A DNA stretch of 64,000 bases from an unidentified bacterial endosymbiont (GTDB taxonomy: Bacteria; Pseudomonadota; Gammaproteobacteria; Enterobacterales; G038960095): positions 806,465 to 870,464 of the forward strand of contig NZ_OU907312.1 of assembly GCF_918320885.1 (NCBI RefSeq), in the 5' to 3' direction. The position numbers were made by a program, and so were the translations under genes. Shown one piece after another: positions 42,078 to 52,080 of this stretch. The notes beneath the pieces were generated by a model. That model searched no databases and was not told the DNA's origin. It saw only the letters and a list, made by a program, of their open reading frames with translations. The stretch's first letter is position 1. Every line of letters starts with the position of its first letter.

Positions 42078-42350
42078 GTGAATAAATCACAATTAGTGGA
42101 TCAATTAGTCTTAGAGGCTGATCTCTCTAAAGCAGCTGCTAGCCGTTTCTTGGATGCCTTGATGGGGGTAGTCACTGACACACTCAAAGCTGGTGAACCG
42201 GTGGTGTTGGTAGGTTTCGGTTCTTTTGTCGTTCGTGAACGTGCGGCGCGTACTGGCCGTAATCCAAAGACAGGAGAAGCGATTGCTCTGGCAGCGGCTA
42301 AGGTCCCGGGGTTTCGTGCAGGAAAAATGCTCAAAGAGCAAATTAATTAA
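42078..42350 (+). CDS. hupB: HU-beta histone-like DNA-binding protein
   Basis: Nucleoid protein that bends DNA without sequence preference, 90 residues. The arm motif [12 protein letters not shown] and [12 protein letters not shown] are typical. The start is GTG at 42078 in GGGGATAAGGTGTGAAT, preceded by a purine-rich ribosome site; the first residues [10 protein letters not shown] align with the family. It follows lon as in enterics and has its own terminator. Confidence 0.96.
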   Translation: MNKSQLVDQLVLEADLSKAAASRFLDALMGVVTDTLKAGEPVVLVGFGSFVVRERAARTGRNPKTGEAIALAAAKVPGFRAGKMLKEQIN

Positions 42351-42428
42351 ATTCCCAGCTCACTGTTCAGTGAGCGCTGTGATAACTTCAGGCTGCGCCG
42401 TGATCGGCGTTCAGCAGATAGTTAGACT

Positions 42429-42457
42429 AAAACGCATCCTAATTAGATGCGTTTTTT
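42429..42457 (+). terminator. Rho-independent terminator after hupB
   Basis: Stem AAAACGCATC / GATGCGTTTT with loop CTAATTA and a run of six T. It lies about 80 bp after the hupB stop and ends the lon-hupB side before ppiD. Confidence 0.9.
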
Positions 42458-42517
42458 AAGGTGAAGCGATCGTTTAGTCTCAGAAGAGGAACTAACAGTG
42501 CGGAGAGTGCTTAAGTG

Positions 42518-44398
42518 ATGATGGAGCGCCTACACCAGTGGGCTCAAGGCTGGGTGTTTAAACTGTTATTAGCTGTAATCATGGTCTCATTGTTGGTTGG
42601 GGGCTTTGGCGGCTATTTCATGCTTGATCGTCACGATGCGGTGGCCATTGTGAATGGTGATAAAATCGCCCGTCAAGCCTTTCAGCAGCACTATCAAGTC
42701 AAGAAGCAGCGGCTACAGGCCGAATGGGGAGATTCATTCTCTTCGTTGGCAGCCGATCCTGATTATTTTAAGCAGTTAAAACAGCAGTCATTGGAGCAGT
42801 TGATCAACCAGAAGCTGTTGGCACACTACGTCAACCAATTAGCTTTACAAGTTGATGATACCAAGATTAAAGCGGCTATCCGCGAGATCCCGAACTTTCA
42901 AAAAGAGGGAAAATTTGATAACGAACGTTATCAAGCGGTGATCCACAAATCGGGATTAACCCCTACAACATTGCGGGACCAGATAAAACAGCAGCTCCTG
43001 CAGCAGCAGTTCTGGGATGCTTTAGCGAATAGCGAATTTGTGCTGCCAGAAGAGAGCCAGCAACTGTTGGCCTTAGTGATGCAACAGCGCGAGGTGCGCC
43101 TGGCCACGCTGCCTATTGAGCCCCTGATCGCCCAGCAGATCTTAAAAGCCGGGGAAGCTGAAGCCTATTATGAGCAGCATCTGCAAGATTTTATTGCTCC
43201 TGAGCGGATCAAAGCTCGTTTCCTGACTTTTAGCGCTGAGGCCTTGAAGACAGGCATTTCAGTTAGCAATCAAGCGATTGAGGCGTACTACCAGCAGCAT
43301 CCACAGCGTTATACCCACGTGGCACGTCAGCACGTCAGTCTGATCCGTCTATCGACCATGGAACAAGCTGAAGCAGTTCTAGCACAATTAAAGGGCCCTG
43401 ACAGTGATTTTGCTGCATTAGCCAAACGCCATTCAACGGACGCTTTAACCGCCGCTAAAGGGGGGGAATTGGGTTGGATTGAGCAGGGTGGCATGCCACC
43501 TGCTTTTGATCAAGCGGCCTTTGCGCTACAGCAACCGGGAGAACTATCCAAAGTTGTACAGGCTGAAGATGGTTATTATTTACTGCGTTTGAATCAGCAG
43601 CAACCTGAAGCGTTGCAGCCACTCCAACAGGTCCGTTCAGAGATCAGCACGATCTTACGGCAGCAGCAGGCGGTAGAGCAATTTACTGTACTACAGCAGC
43701 GGGTGCAGCAAGTTGTGAATGAACAGCCGGAGGGGTTATCTGAGGTTGAAGCGGCTACGGGTATCAAAGCCCAGGAGAGTGATTGGTTCACTCGTCAGTC
43801 GGTTCCTAGTGCCTTAGAGTTTACCCCGATCATTCAAACGTTATTTGATAAGGATCCCCCGCTCAGTGAGCCGCTAGTTGAGCTGATTAACGTGGGAGGG
43901 GATCAGGCCGTCATTGTGCAGGTTCTGCAGCGCCAAGCAGCCGCACAAAAGCCCTTTGAACAGGTATCATCAGAGATCACCCGGTTGGTTCAACAAGAAA
44001 AAGCACAGCAGGCTGCTCGCCAACAAGCGGAAGCCCTATTATTGACCTTACGGGACAAGCCGCAAGATCAAGCAATAGCGTTGGAGCGTGCGGGATTAGC
44101 GTGGAGTGAAAAGCGGGTATTAACCCGTGAATCGCCTGAAAAACGGCTTGTTGAAGTGCTCTTTGCTCATCCTAAGCCTAAGGCTGATCAACCAACCTAT
44201 GGTCTGGCGGAGAGTGTGCAAGGCGACATCATTTTGTTTGAGCTCCTGAAGGTCACGACGGGTGAAAGCGCTCGAGATCAGCCTGATTTTCCAGAGCAAC
44301 TATTGGAACATACGGTGAATGCTTTAATCCATACTTTGCAGACCAGCTTATGGAAACAGGCTAAGATCAAACGGTTTTCTCTGGATGCAGTGGAATAG
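42518..44398 (+). CDS. ppiD: PpiD, membrane-anchored periplasmic folding factor
   Basis: Inner-membrane protein with one N-terminal transmembrane helix (LLLAVIMVSLLVGGFGGYF) and a large periplasmic part; assists proteins leaving the Sec translocon. About 626 residues (E. coli 623). The SurA-like N-domain is followed by a parvulin domain (about 265-360: ARQHVSLIRL, DFAALAKRHSTD, GGELGWIEQGGMPPAFD) and a C-terminal domain. Start ATG 42518 (MMERLHQWAQGW) fits the family; GTG 42515 is an alternative. Standard position after hupB. Confidence 0.94.
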   Translation: MMERLHQWAQGWVFKLLLAVIMVSLLVGGFGGYFMLDRHDAVAIVNGDKIARQAFQQHYQVKKQRLQAEWGDSFSSLAADPDYFKQLKQQSLEQLINQKLLAHYVNQLALQVDDTKIKAAIREIPNFQKEGKFDNERYQAVIHKSGLTPTTLRDQIKQQLLQQQFWDALANSEFVLPEESQQLLALVMQQREVRLATLPIEPLIAQQILKAGEAEAYYEQHLQDFIAPERIKARFLTFSAEALKTGISVSNQAIEAYYQQHPQRYTHVARQHVSLIRLSTMEQAEAVLAQLKGPDSDFAALAKRHSTDALTAAKGGELGWIEQGGMPPAFDQAAFALQQPGELSKVVQAEDGYYLLRLNQQQPEALQPLQQVRSEISTILRQQQAVEQFTVLQQRVQQVVNEQPEGLSEVEAATGIKAQESDWFTRQSVPSALEFTPIIQTLFDKDPPLSEPLVELINVGGDQAVIVQVLQRQAAAQKPFEQVSSEITRLVQQEKAQQAARQQAEALLLTLRDKPQDQAIALERAGLAWSEKRVLTRESPEKRLVEVLFAHPKPKADQPTYGLAESVQGDIILFELLKVTTGESARDQPDFPEQLLEHTVNALIHTLQTSLWKQAKIKRFSLDAVE

Positions 44399-44495
44399 GT
44401 ATCGCAAAAGAGTGCTTGGAAGTTGCTAATAGGCACGCCATGGGGCAAGGTGGTTTAACACAGGTCATGATGGCCTGTTCACTCAGGAGAGCCTT

Positions 44496-44804
44496 ATGAA
44501 ACTGCGCTGTTTTCCTCCTAGGTTGCTACTGTTACTGCTCTGTGGTTTGCCTATTGTGGTGTCAGCGGCCCCAGTCGGCAACGTTAGTCAAGCAGTTCAA
44601 TCTGCCACTGTCGTCATCAATTTGAATCAAGCTTCCGTGGAAGAGCTTGCCAGCCAATTAAAAGGGATAGGTCGTAAACGTGCTCAAGCGATTGTTGATT
44701 ATCGGGAGAGGCAGGGGCCCTTCGTCTCGCTAGAGCAGTTAGTGGAGGTACCAGGGATTAGTGTAGGCATGCTGGAGCAGAATCGCTCACGGCTGACGCT
44801 ATAA
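44496..44804 (+). CDS. YbaV-like ComEA-type helix-hairpin-helix protein
   Basis: 102 residues: signal peptide (hydrophobic LLLLLLCGLPIVVSAA, cleavage near AAP) and a ComEA DNA-binding domain with two helix-hairpin-helix motifs (INLNQASVEELASQLKGIGR, FVSLEQLVEVPGISVGML). Homologous to E. coli YbaV, which also follows ppiD. Probably periplasmic, binding DNA; a role in DNA uptake is not established. Start ATG 44496 has AGGAGAG upstream. A weaker hairpin follows near 44817-44856 (GATCCCAC / GTGGGATC). Confidence 0.85.
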   Translation: MKLRCFPPRLLLLLLCGLPIVVSAAPVGNVSQAVQSATVVINLNQASVEELASQLKGIGRKRAQAIVDYRERQGPFVSLEQLVEVPGISVGMLEQNRSRLTL

Positions 44805-44930
44805 AAGCTGCTCTCAGGATCCCACCGTGTAGCAACCCTAGGGCCCGTGGGATCTTGTGCTGAGTTCGGTTACCGGTAGCGTGGGCGTGCTAGTTTTGTT
44901 AGGTGATGTAGTTCGGTGAAAGAGAGTCAC

Positions 44931-45864
44931 ATGATCTACAAAAGAGTTATTGTGTATTTCATTGTATTACTTGGTTTCAGGCATCCGCTCTGTTTTGCCA
45001 TTGCCATCAAGCCGTTGATCATTGCTCATCGTGCTGGTCTTGCCGATGCGTTAGAAAACAGCCTTTCTGCAATAGACTCGGCCTTAAAGTGTGGCTCCGA
45101 TATTATTTGGGTTTCTATACAATTATCGAAAGATGGTCAACCGGTTGTGTATCGTCCAGATAATTTAAATGAGTTCACTACTGGCGAGGGGTTGGTCTCC
45201 CATAAAACAGCTTCACAACTAGCATCACTCCGTTACAAAAAAATGATTAATCCTGGTGCTTGTTCTAAATTTTCTTCACGGAATAAACAGAAGATCATCA
45301 GTCAGATCAAGGGAATCCAGCCTTAAGAGGTTCCCGACTGCACAGTTCTATCTAGATTTGAAATCACCTGATGCCGATCCTGTTCAATTAGCGGCTGCAG
45401 TTTCTAACGTGGTCCATCAGCATAAAAGTCAAAAACATATCGTTGTTTACTCTACTAATGCAGTCTATAGCGATGCCTTTAAGGCTCATCAAGACATGCG
45501 TAGGATGGTAGCACGAGAGGTCACCCGTGAAATTTTGGTGACAGATTTACTCAATCATCAATGCATTGCTGCAACAGCAGAGAGGGGTGTGCATGGATTT
45601 GAAATTGAGCGTGATGTTGTTACTGAAAATTTTAAATTAGGAGAAGGAAAAACAAAAGCCAAAATGGTCATGAATTATACATTTCCTGCTTGTGTTTTAA
45701 GCGTCCCAGAAAATAAATTAATCTTATTTGGTGTCAATACCTTAGCCGCTTATCAACAAGCTTGTACTGATGGTGCCTATGCTGTTATGGTGGATTCTCC
45801 TGCATTTTTTTATAAAAATTTAAGCCTAGATCACGATGATTGTATAGTAACCCTTATCGGGTGA
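44931..45864 (+). pseudogene. Glycerophosphodiester phosphodiesterase-like gene, frameshifted
   Basis: Two overlapping frames read as one broken gene. The first (44931-45326) has a signal peptide and the GDPD start PLIIAHRAGLADALENSLSA; the second (open from 45256 to 45864) resumes with KRFPTAQFYLDLKSP and runs to the end of a GDPD barrel. The shift lies between about 45240 and 45310. In addition the segment after the first motif reads DIIWVSIQLSKDGQPVVYRP, where active family members have Glu-x-Asp metal ligands and a His, so the active site looks degraded too. The family hydrolyses glycerophosphodiesters or, in some secreted members, phospholipids. Confidence 0.75.
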
Positions 45865-46235
45865 GGTGCTGCTTGTTGTTGACTGCTCTCCTTGGCTGGC
45901 CCTTATTTTTTTAAGCGACTTATGACGTTGTTTTGAATTATTGTCAGCCTGTCAACGATCTTATAAAATGTCCGGATTTCGATCGTGTTAATGGTCAGTT
46001 TTTGACCTAATTTCCTCTTCAGATGTCAGCTCTAGCTGGGAGCTCACTGACTGTACTCCTTCCAGTTGCTGATCCTTCTGATGCTTTCCCCCATGACTCT
46101 TTCCATCCCTGTGCATTCCGGCTTGCTTATGGGTCAATGATGCGATCATTCGATGATTTATTCAACAACGCCTAATGGAAGTAGACGAACGTGCTACTTT
46201 AGGTTAGATTAGGAGTGTAATTCAAGGAGATGAAG
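45865..46235. other. Intergenic region before the inverse autotransporter gene
   Basis: 371 bp. A 50-codon open frame from 46023 has no recognisable similarity and no ribosome site. I see nothing else supportable except the AAGGAG ribosome site at 46224-46229. Confidence 0.4.
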
Positions 46236-47339
46236 ATGCAAAATTCATGGAAGAGGCTATTCCAGAGGTTACTGTTCTGTAGCCCTTTAGCAATCCTTCC
46301 ACTTCAGGCGGCTCCAACAGCGATTAATTTACCAGAACTCGGTGAGCCTCTTGGGCGGCCAAGCCTTGAGGAGCTCCTTCCCCTACCGCTGGACCCAGTA
46401 TGTTCGAAACCAGTGCAGCAACAGTGCGGTCGTACTGCCGCGAGCCAGCAGCTGGGAGCGCTCACTAGCCAGTGGCTCAACCAATTTGGCCAAGCGGAGA
46501 TTGCCTTGAGTGATCGTCTCTCCGGCTCCGCTTTACGTACTGGGCGCTTGGCACTGCTACTGCCACTCTACCAGCAATCACACCAGCTTATCTTGACACA
46601 ATGGCGGGTGCTGCGTGATCGCCAACAGACTACGTTGGATTTTGGTATCGGTCAGCGCTTCTTCAATCAAGCTCAGAGTTATTGGGGCTACAATGTTTTT
46701 TATGACTATCACCGTCAAGGCAATCATGGCGGCCTCGGCCTGGGGCTAGAGCAGCGTGGAGCTACTCGCACGGTAGCAGTGAATGGCTACCTGCCGTTAA
46801 GTGGCTGGCGAATCTCTGAGGATCAGAGAAGTCAAAGTCGCTCAGTCAAGGGGATCGATCTGCGGCTGCAACAGCAGCTACCGAAATACCCTCAGCTGCA
46901 GCTGAATGCGGTGCTGGAGCACTACTTTGATCAATCATTAGTCTCTGTTCATGAGCAACAAACACCCCGGCCAACCGCTTTCATGTTAGGCCTTGATTAC
47001 ACCCCCATCCCTCTATTCACCACTAGTTATGCCTACCAACTTGCTAGCGGTGGCCTGAGGAACCATCAATTGCAGCTCAGGCTGATCTATCGCTTAGGGG
47101 TGCCGTGGGGACAACAACTGGATCCTACACAGGTAGCCCAGTCTCTGGCCAGCAATCACTATGCTTTAATTCAGCGCCACTCACCCGTGACCAGTAAAGC
47201 ACAGAGGGTAACCGCACAGTCTAATACCATGCTAGTGCACGTGCCACCGCTGCCTGCAGTATATCGAAACAACGTTAGAGTAGTCGACGAAGCAGCAATA
47301 CAAGAAGCAGTACAAGAAGCAGTACAAGAAGCAACATGA
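46236..47339 (+). pseudogene. Inverse autotransporter (intimin/invasin-type) beta-barrel protein, split by IS-A
   Basis: Outer-membrane beta-domain of the intimin/invasin/YeeJ family. The AAGGAG ribosome site directly abuts an ATG at 46230, so the ATG at 46236 is the better start. Signal peptide ending LPLQAAP; then WLNQFGQAEIAL, a barrel with LDFGIGQRFF, YWGYNVFYDYHRQGNHGGLG, NGYLPLSGWR, YPQLQLNAVLEHYF, LGLDYTPIPLFT and LIYRLGVPWGQQLDP, then NHYALIQRHSP. All are hallmark barrel motifs. No Ig-like passenger follows; instead a short linker and a repetitive IQEAVQEAVQEAT tail. IS-A cuts the frame at codon ACA. Removing it and one ACA duplication lets the frame run on at 48623-48700. Confidence 0.88.
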
Positions 47340-47413
47340 TCTTGCTACCCTTTAACGGACACAACGAAGAGGAACAAAGCGTATAATTTTTTGTTACTTT
47401 TTGAGGTGAAGTT

Positions 47414-47713
47414 ATGAATCAAGGGGAATCAAGGAGCTATGATAAGGAATTCAAGCTGAATGCGGTAAAGCTGTATCACAGCACTGGTAAAACGCTCTGT
47501 CAATTGAGCGAGGAATTGGGAGTTCCCAAGAGTACATTGGCAGGGTGGGTCCATCAGCATAACAAGGATGGTGCAGAGGCTTTCCCGGGCAAAGGATACC
47601 TGAAAGCGTCTGATGCTGAGCTCAGTCAATTGCGGAAAGAATTGGCGATAGCACGCGAAGAGAGGGATATCCTAAAAAAAGCCTTGGGCATCTTCTCAGT
47701 GGCCCGCAAGTAA
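47414..47713 (+). CDS. IS-A OrfA (copy 3)
   Basis: 99 residues, same translation as the other full copies. Confidence 0.93.
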   Translation: MNQGESRSYDKEFKLNAVKLYHSTGKTLCQLSEELGVPKSTLAGWVHQHNKDGAEAFPGKGYLKASDAELSQLRKELAIAREERDILKKALGIFSVARK

Positions 47714-47724
47714 AATACCAGTTT

Positions 47725-48579
47725 ATGCAAAAGCATGCTGGGGAATTCAGCGTAGAGAGGATGTCCAACGTGTTAGGTGTATCCCGCAGTGGCTATTATC
47801 AGTTTATCAAGGCTGAGCCATCCAAGCGCTATTGTGAGGATGAGCGTTTAATATCTGAAATTAAAGAGGTTTATACCATAAGCAACCAAATTTACGGTAG
47901 CCCACGTATCCATGCTGAGTTACGAGCTAGAGGTGAGCGCTGTTCACGCAAACGGGTTTGTCGGCTAATGAAAGCAGCCCATATTGCGGCTAAGATGAAA
48001 AAACGATTTAAGGTAACCACAATAGTCGATCCAAAGGCCGCAGTGGCGCCTAATTTACTCAAGCAGAAGTTCACAGCCACTCGCCCTGATCAATACTGGG
48101 CAGCAGATATTACCTATATTCCGACCCAAGAGGGATGGTTGTATGTTGCTATCGTACTGGACCTGTTCTCTCGTAGTATCGTGGGGATGGATATGCAAGC
48201 TCACATGACCACCGAGTTAGTAGCCGCAGCATTACGCCAGGCAATAACACGGAGGAAGCCTGCTGCAGGTCTCATCCACCACTCCGACCGAGGCAGCCAG
48301 TATACCAGCAAAGGATTCAAGGCTGTATCGGCGCATCACCAGATAACGCTTAGCATGAGTAGTACGGGCAATTGTTATGACAATGCAGTAGCAGAGAGTT
48401 TTTTCCATACCTTAAAAACAGAGCACACCCACTTTGAACGTTTTGAGAGCAGAGAACAAGCCAAATTGAGCATTTTTGAATACGTAGAAGTGTTTTATAA
48501 CCGACAGAGACGGCACTCAACGCTAGGCTATCTGTCTCCTGTAAATTTTGAAAAAAATTGGTTATCCCAGGTCGCTTAA
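47725..48579 (+). CDS. IS-A OrfB (copy 3)
   Basis: 284 residues, same translation as the other full copies; catalytic residues intact. Confidence 0.93.
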   Translation: MQKHAGEFSVERMSNVLGVSRSGYYQFIKAEPSKRYCEDERLISEIKEVYTISNQIYGSPRIHAELRARGERCSRKRVCRLMKAAHIAAKMKKRFKVTTIVDPKAAVAPNLLKQKFTATRPDQYWAADITYIPTQEGWLYVAIVLDLFSRSIVGMDMQAHMTTELVAAALRQAITRRKPAAGLIHHSDRGSQYTSKGFKAVSAHHQITLSMSSTGNCYDNAVAESFFHTLKTEHTHFERFESREQAKLSIFEYVEVFYNRQRRHSTLGYLSPVNFEKNWLSQVA

Positions 48580-48622
48580 GGTTTCTCTTCTCTGTGTCTA
48601 AAAAAAGGTGGCAAGATCAACA

Positions 48623-48700
48623 CAAGAAACAGCAGCACGAAAAGCAGCACGAAAAGCAGCAGCAGAAAAAGCAGAAGAAGATTACAAAAGGAAGGAGTAG
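48623..48700 (+). pseudogene. Displaced 3' end of the inverse autotransporter gene
   Basis: In the frame of the split gene this encodes QETAARKAARKAAAEKAEED and YKRKE before TAG (48698-48700). The Ala/Lys/Glu-rich repeats continue the QEAVQEA pattern on the other side of IS-A, so the original protein had an alternating, probably helical, charged tail. Confidence 0.75.
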
Positions 48701-48899
48701 TAAAATCTCACTACCCTGGCTCCAGGGGACGTTGAATTAATGCTACGGTTGCATTTCGACAGCTATTTTAAACCTAGAGACCATCAGCAAATTAATGAGT
48801 TGGCTGTCCATAATCAAATGGGCACAGCCTGAGGACGACAGTGGTCGAGTCAGTCAAGAAAAAATCACCTACCAGTCATGGAAGAGAGTCAATTAAAAT

Positions 48900-51473
48900 A
48901 TGATCAGAAATCCTACGTCATCTAACACAATAAGCAATAATCAGCTCCGTAGTGTTTTCAGAAAACCGCCCGAAAATTTGCTTAGCATTACTGAAAAATT
49001 TTGCGAGCCCATTTTACCTGAATTGGATATCTCAAGGGTTCTCAATCCATTTAGTGTTCCCTATAATGAGGAACAGCATGGAAATATCCCCGGGGAGTTC
49101 CGGCGCCACTACAATGAATTTAATCGGTTTCGTGATAAATATCATGATCTGGTTGATCAACTGTCTATTTTAGCCATTTCTTTAAACTTGGCTGGGCCTG
49201 ATTTAGACAAATTAATAGACAATTTAGATGAGTTTAAAGGTAAGCTGTTTATTCCTGGTTATGTTCATCCAGATCCAGAAATTCTATGGAACATGGTTCG
49301 GGAGCATTTAGAAGTAGTGGTGATGTTACTACGTCAACCCGGAATTCCAGAAGAGCAGCGCTTAGATGTGATAAAAAACCTAGGTGGTGAACTGCAATAC
49401 TGCCCTACTGGTATTGTGAGCTATCTGCAGCAAGCTATTCAAACGCTAGCTAGCGAGGGCGATGTTATTCCCAGGATGAAAGATATTCTAGTACGGCAAT
49501 TGGCTATCGAATTTATCCGTGAAAAAAATTTTTGTCCGGATATAATGGAAGTACATTATGTTAACGCGTTTATCAACTATCTTGCAAATGATCTGGGTCT
49601 TAATAAATGTTCCCATGAAAAGGGAGTAACCCCAGATCACTTTTTGGTCAGGCAGAATATGCCCGCTTTTCGGCAAATCCTCACTGAAAAACTGCCGATT
49701 ATCTTGGTCAGTTCTTTAACTGACGAGCTACGTTTAGCCGGTTGTCAGGCTCTGCGAGAGGGGCGGTTTGAGGGCGAATCCTGGCAACATTTTTCAAATT
49801 CTTCGATTGCAACATTTTTCAACTCGGGTTTCATTCAACATACACTATTTGTAGAAGATGAACAGAGCGGACGTTTTGATGTTCTTAAGGATTCTCATCC
49901 ACTAGAGCGGCTGGTGGCGCGATATCTGATAGACCAAGAGTGGCTACAGCCTCAAGAGAATTGGCATCTGATGGATGACGATGATGGAGGGGAACTGTAC
50001 ACCCTATCTAACTACTGGTTCTGGTGGCAAAGTAAAGAGGATAGCGAAGATCAACGTTCGTTGACTGCTAAAGAGTTACTCAAGCTGTTTGCTCAGGTTA
50101 CTCAATTACAGACTGATCAAGCACCGTGTTTGTTGACTTCTAAAGAGTTAAACGAGCTATTTGCCCAGGCTACTCAATTACAGACTAATCAAGCACTGTG
50201 TTTGTTGACTGCTAAAGAGTTACATGAGCTGTTTGCCCAGGTTACTCAATTACAGACTGATCAAGCACCGCAATTGATACGATTAGCCCTTAGGCTGCTT
50301 GAATTAGCCATGAACCAAGAGAGCCCTAAGGCCAACCGATACTACCTTGGGGAGATGTATGAAAAGGGTCAAGGAGTTGCTCGGGATGCGCAAGAAGCCT
50401 GCCGATTCTACCAGTTAGCTGCAGATCAGGGACATGCTTGGGCACAATTCAACCTTGGGAGGATGTATGAATATGGTCAAGGAATGGCTGAGGATAAGGA
50501 AAAAGCCTACCAACTCTACCAGTTAGCTGCAAACCAGGGACATGCTCGGGCGCAATACCACCTTGGGGGTATGTATGAAAAGGGTCAAGGAGTTGAATGG
50601 AGTGATGAAAAAGCTTGCGAACTCTACCAGGCAGCTGCAAACCAGGGACATGCTTGGGCACAATTCAAGCTTGGGGAGATGTATGCACATGGTCAAGGAG
50701 TTGAATGGAGTGATGAAAAAGCTTGCCAACTCTACCAGTCAGCTGTAGAGCAAGGACATGCTTGGGCACAATTCAACCTTGGGGAGATGTATGAAAAGGG
50801 TCAAGGCGTTGAACGGAGTAATGAAAAAGCTTGTGAACTCTACCAGGCAGCTGCAAATCAGGGACATGCTTGGGCACAATTCAACCTTGGGGAGATGTAT
50901 GAAAAGGGTCAAGGCGTTGAACGGAGTAATGAAAAAGCTTGTGAACTCTACCAGGCAGCTGCAAATCAGGGACATGCTTGGGCACAGTACCACCTTGGGG
51001 GTATGTATGAAAAGGGTCAAGGCGTTGAACGGAGTGAGGAAAAAGCCTGCGAACTCTACCGGTTAGCTGCAGATCAGGGACATGCTTGGGCACAATTCAA
51101 CCTTGGGAGGATGTATGAATATGGTCAAGGAATGGCTGAGGATAAGGAAAAAGCCTACCAACTCTACCAGTTAGCTGCAGACCAGCAGCATGCTCAGGCA
51201 CAATTCAAAATTGAGGGGATGACTAAAAATGGCGTAGCGGTCAATAAGAGTCAACAGGGGATTGAAGAGATATTTTCAAACCAAATCACCGCTCCATACC
51301 ATGCCGCTCTTGCTGAAGCTGTGGCCTCTTTTAATAAACAGCAACAACCGTTCCAAGGGGTCACTACAGAGCAGGGTGGTGTCAATCAGCATTGTCAATC
51401 AGCATCGAATTTTGATCCCCTGTCAGTATTGAAAATTGACCAGGCATTTAGAGATTTTTCCGGCGGTTTTTGA
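48900..51473 (+). CDS. Sel1-repeat (TPR-like) protein with internal tandem repeats
   Basis: 857 residues, no signal peptide or membrane segment. Residues 1 to about 385 are unique and I do not recognise them. Next come three 24-residue repeats ([20 protein letters not shown]), then eight full 36-residue Sel1 repeats ([20 protein letters not shown] type) and a degenerate ninth. Sel1 solenoids bind proteins and are common in secreted effectors of intracellular bacteria. The last nine or so residues overlap an antisense istB remnant, so the natural C-terminus may be lost. It lies between an invasin-type gene and the T3SS operon; an effector role is inference. An alternative is an intracellular scaffold. 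Confidence 0.75.
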   Translation: MIRNPTSSNTISNNQLRSVFRKPPENLLSITEKFCEPILPELDISRVLNPFSVPYNEEQHGNIPGEFRRHYNEFNRFRDKYHDLVDQLSILAISLNLAGPDLDKLIDNLDEFKGKLFIPGYVHPDPEILWNMVREHLEVVVMLLRQPGIPEEQRLDVIKNLGGELQYCPTGIVSYLQQAIQTLASEGDVIPRMKDILVRQLAIEFIREKNFCPDIMEVHYVNAFINYLANDLGLNKCSHEKGVTPDHFLVRQNMPAFRQILTEKLPIILVSSLTDELRLAGCQALREGRFEGESWQHFSNSSIATFFNSGFIQHTLFVEDEQSGRFDVLKDSHPLERLVARYLIDQEWLQPQENWHLMDDDDGGELYTLSNYWFWWQSKEDSEDQRSLTAKELLKLFAQVTQLQTDQAPCLLTSKELNELFAQATQLQTNQALCLLTAKELHELFAQVTQLQTDQAPQLIRLALRLLELAMNQESPKANRYYLGEMYEKGQGVARDAQEACRFYQLAADQGHAWAQFNLGRMYEYGQGMAEDKEKAYQLYQLAANQGHARAQYHLGGMYEKGQGVEWSDEKACELYQAAANQGHAWAQFKLGEMYAHGQGVEWSDEKACQLYQSAVEQGHAWAQFNLGEMYEKGQGVERSNEKACELYQAAANQGHAWAQFNLGEMYEKGQGVERSNEKACELYQAAANQGHAWAQYHLGGMYEKGQGVERSEEKACELYRLAADQGHAWAQFNLGRMYEYGQGMAEDKEKAYQLYQLAADQQHAQAQFKIEGMTKNGVAVNKSQQGIEEIFSNQITAPYHAALAEAVASFNKQQQPFQGVTTEQGGVNQHCQSASNFDPLSVLKIDQAFRDFSGGF
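50061..50276 (+). repeat. Three 72-bp tandem repeats
   Basis: Three in-frame 24-codon units just before the Sel1 region, differing at a few positions. Predicted amphipathic helices; not a family I can name. Confidence 0.8.
50340..51203 (+). repeat. Eight 108-bp tandem Sel1 repeats
   Basis: Eight in-frame 36-codon units. Units 5 and 6 appear identical in DNA, and units 2 and 8 nearly so, indicating recent duplication or gene conversion. The repeat explains long open frames seen on both strands here. Confidence 0.92.
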
Positions 51474-51575
51474 AGCGATAGGCGTCATTACCAGTCTCTA
51501 GGATTTCACAATGATGGGTTATGCGATCCAATAAAGCAGTGGTCATTTTTGCGTCTCCAAATACGCTGACCCATT
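51448..51575 (-). pseudogene. IS21-family IstB C-terminal remnant
   Basis: Minus strand reads [20 protein letters not shown] then [20 protein letters not shown], the C-terminus of the IstB helper ATPase. It is cut at 51575 by an IS66 terminus. The Walker motifs are absent. Confidence 0.8.
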
Positions 51576-51983
51576 GTAAGCGACAAACCAGTACCGTGTA
51601 GCAAATTGGCGTTGATGCAGTCAAAGTAGTTCCCATTTAAAAATCCACTGGGAACTACCGTGATTGCTAATTACTGGGACAAGTAACTGCCGTAAGCCCT
51701 CTTATTACAGCGCTGAGTTGAAACAACGCCTGGCGGCAGCTGCCAATCAGCCCGGTTTTTCACTATCAACTATTGCTCAAGAACAGGGCGGCAGTCCATC
51801 CGCGCTATCCAAACGGCGCCTGCAATACCAGCAGCCAGAGCCTGCCACCTTGCTCCCGATAGCCGTTGAAGCAGACAGACCAGTCCCAGCCAGCCAGTTA
51901 GAAAGCCATGTATCCCTCCACTCACTCCAACAGGGATGATCGACATCACCCTACAACAAGCTAATATCCGGATCAGAGGTGTG
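51576..51983 (+). pseudogene. IS66-family 5' remnant with frameshifted tnpA
   Basis: Starts GTAAGCGACAAACCAGTACC like the copy at 18781. The tnpA frame (RKPSYYSAELKQRLAAAANQ, GSPSALSKRRLQYQQPEPAT) shifts frame around 51900 and resumes as MIDITLQQANIRIRG. Just after it, a short frame INPLPLLAGVLMLPTADLQ ends at 52040 and may be the tail of a lost upstream gene. Confidence 0.75.
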
Positions 51984-52080
51984 ATTAATCCTTTACCCCT
52001 GTTAGCAGGCGTGCTTATGCTGCCCACCGCAGATTTGCAGTAATCACTAACGACCAGTCCAGGGGCTAATGAGGAATATA

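Larger units (their letters stand above)
47337..48619 (+). mobile_element. IS-A copy 3 (complete, with target duplication)
   Basis: 1283 bp. Flanked by the 3-bp direct repeat ACA (47334-47336 and 48620-48622), proof of a simple insertion event. Target is the repetitive 3' end of the inverse autotransporter gene. Confidence 0.95.

Noticed and set aside
46023-46175. 50-codon frame upstream of the inverse autotransporter gene
   Set aside because: No ribosome site, no similarity and no downstream partner; length is within chance.
50449-51093. Multiple overlapping repetitive frames opposite and beside the Sel1 region
   Set aside because: They arise from the 108-bp periodicity of the real gene; no ribosome sites or family resemblance.
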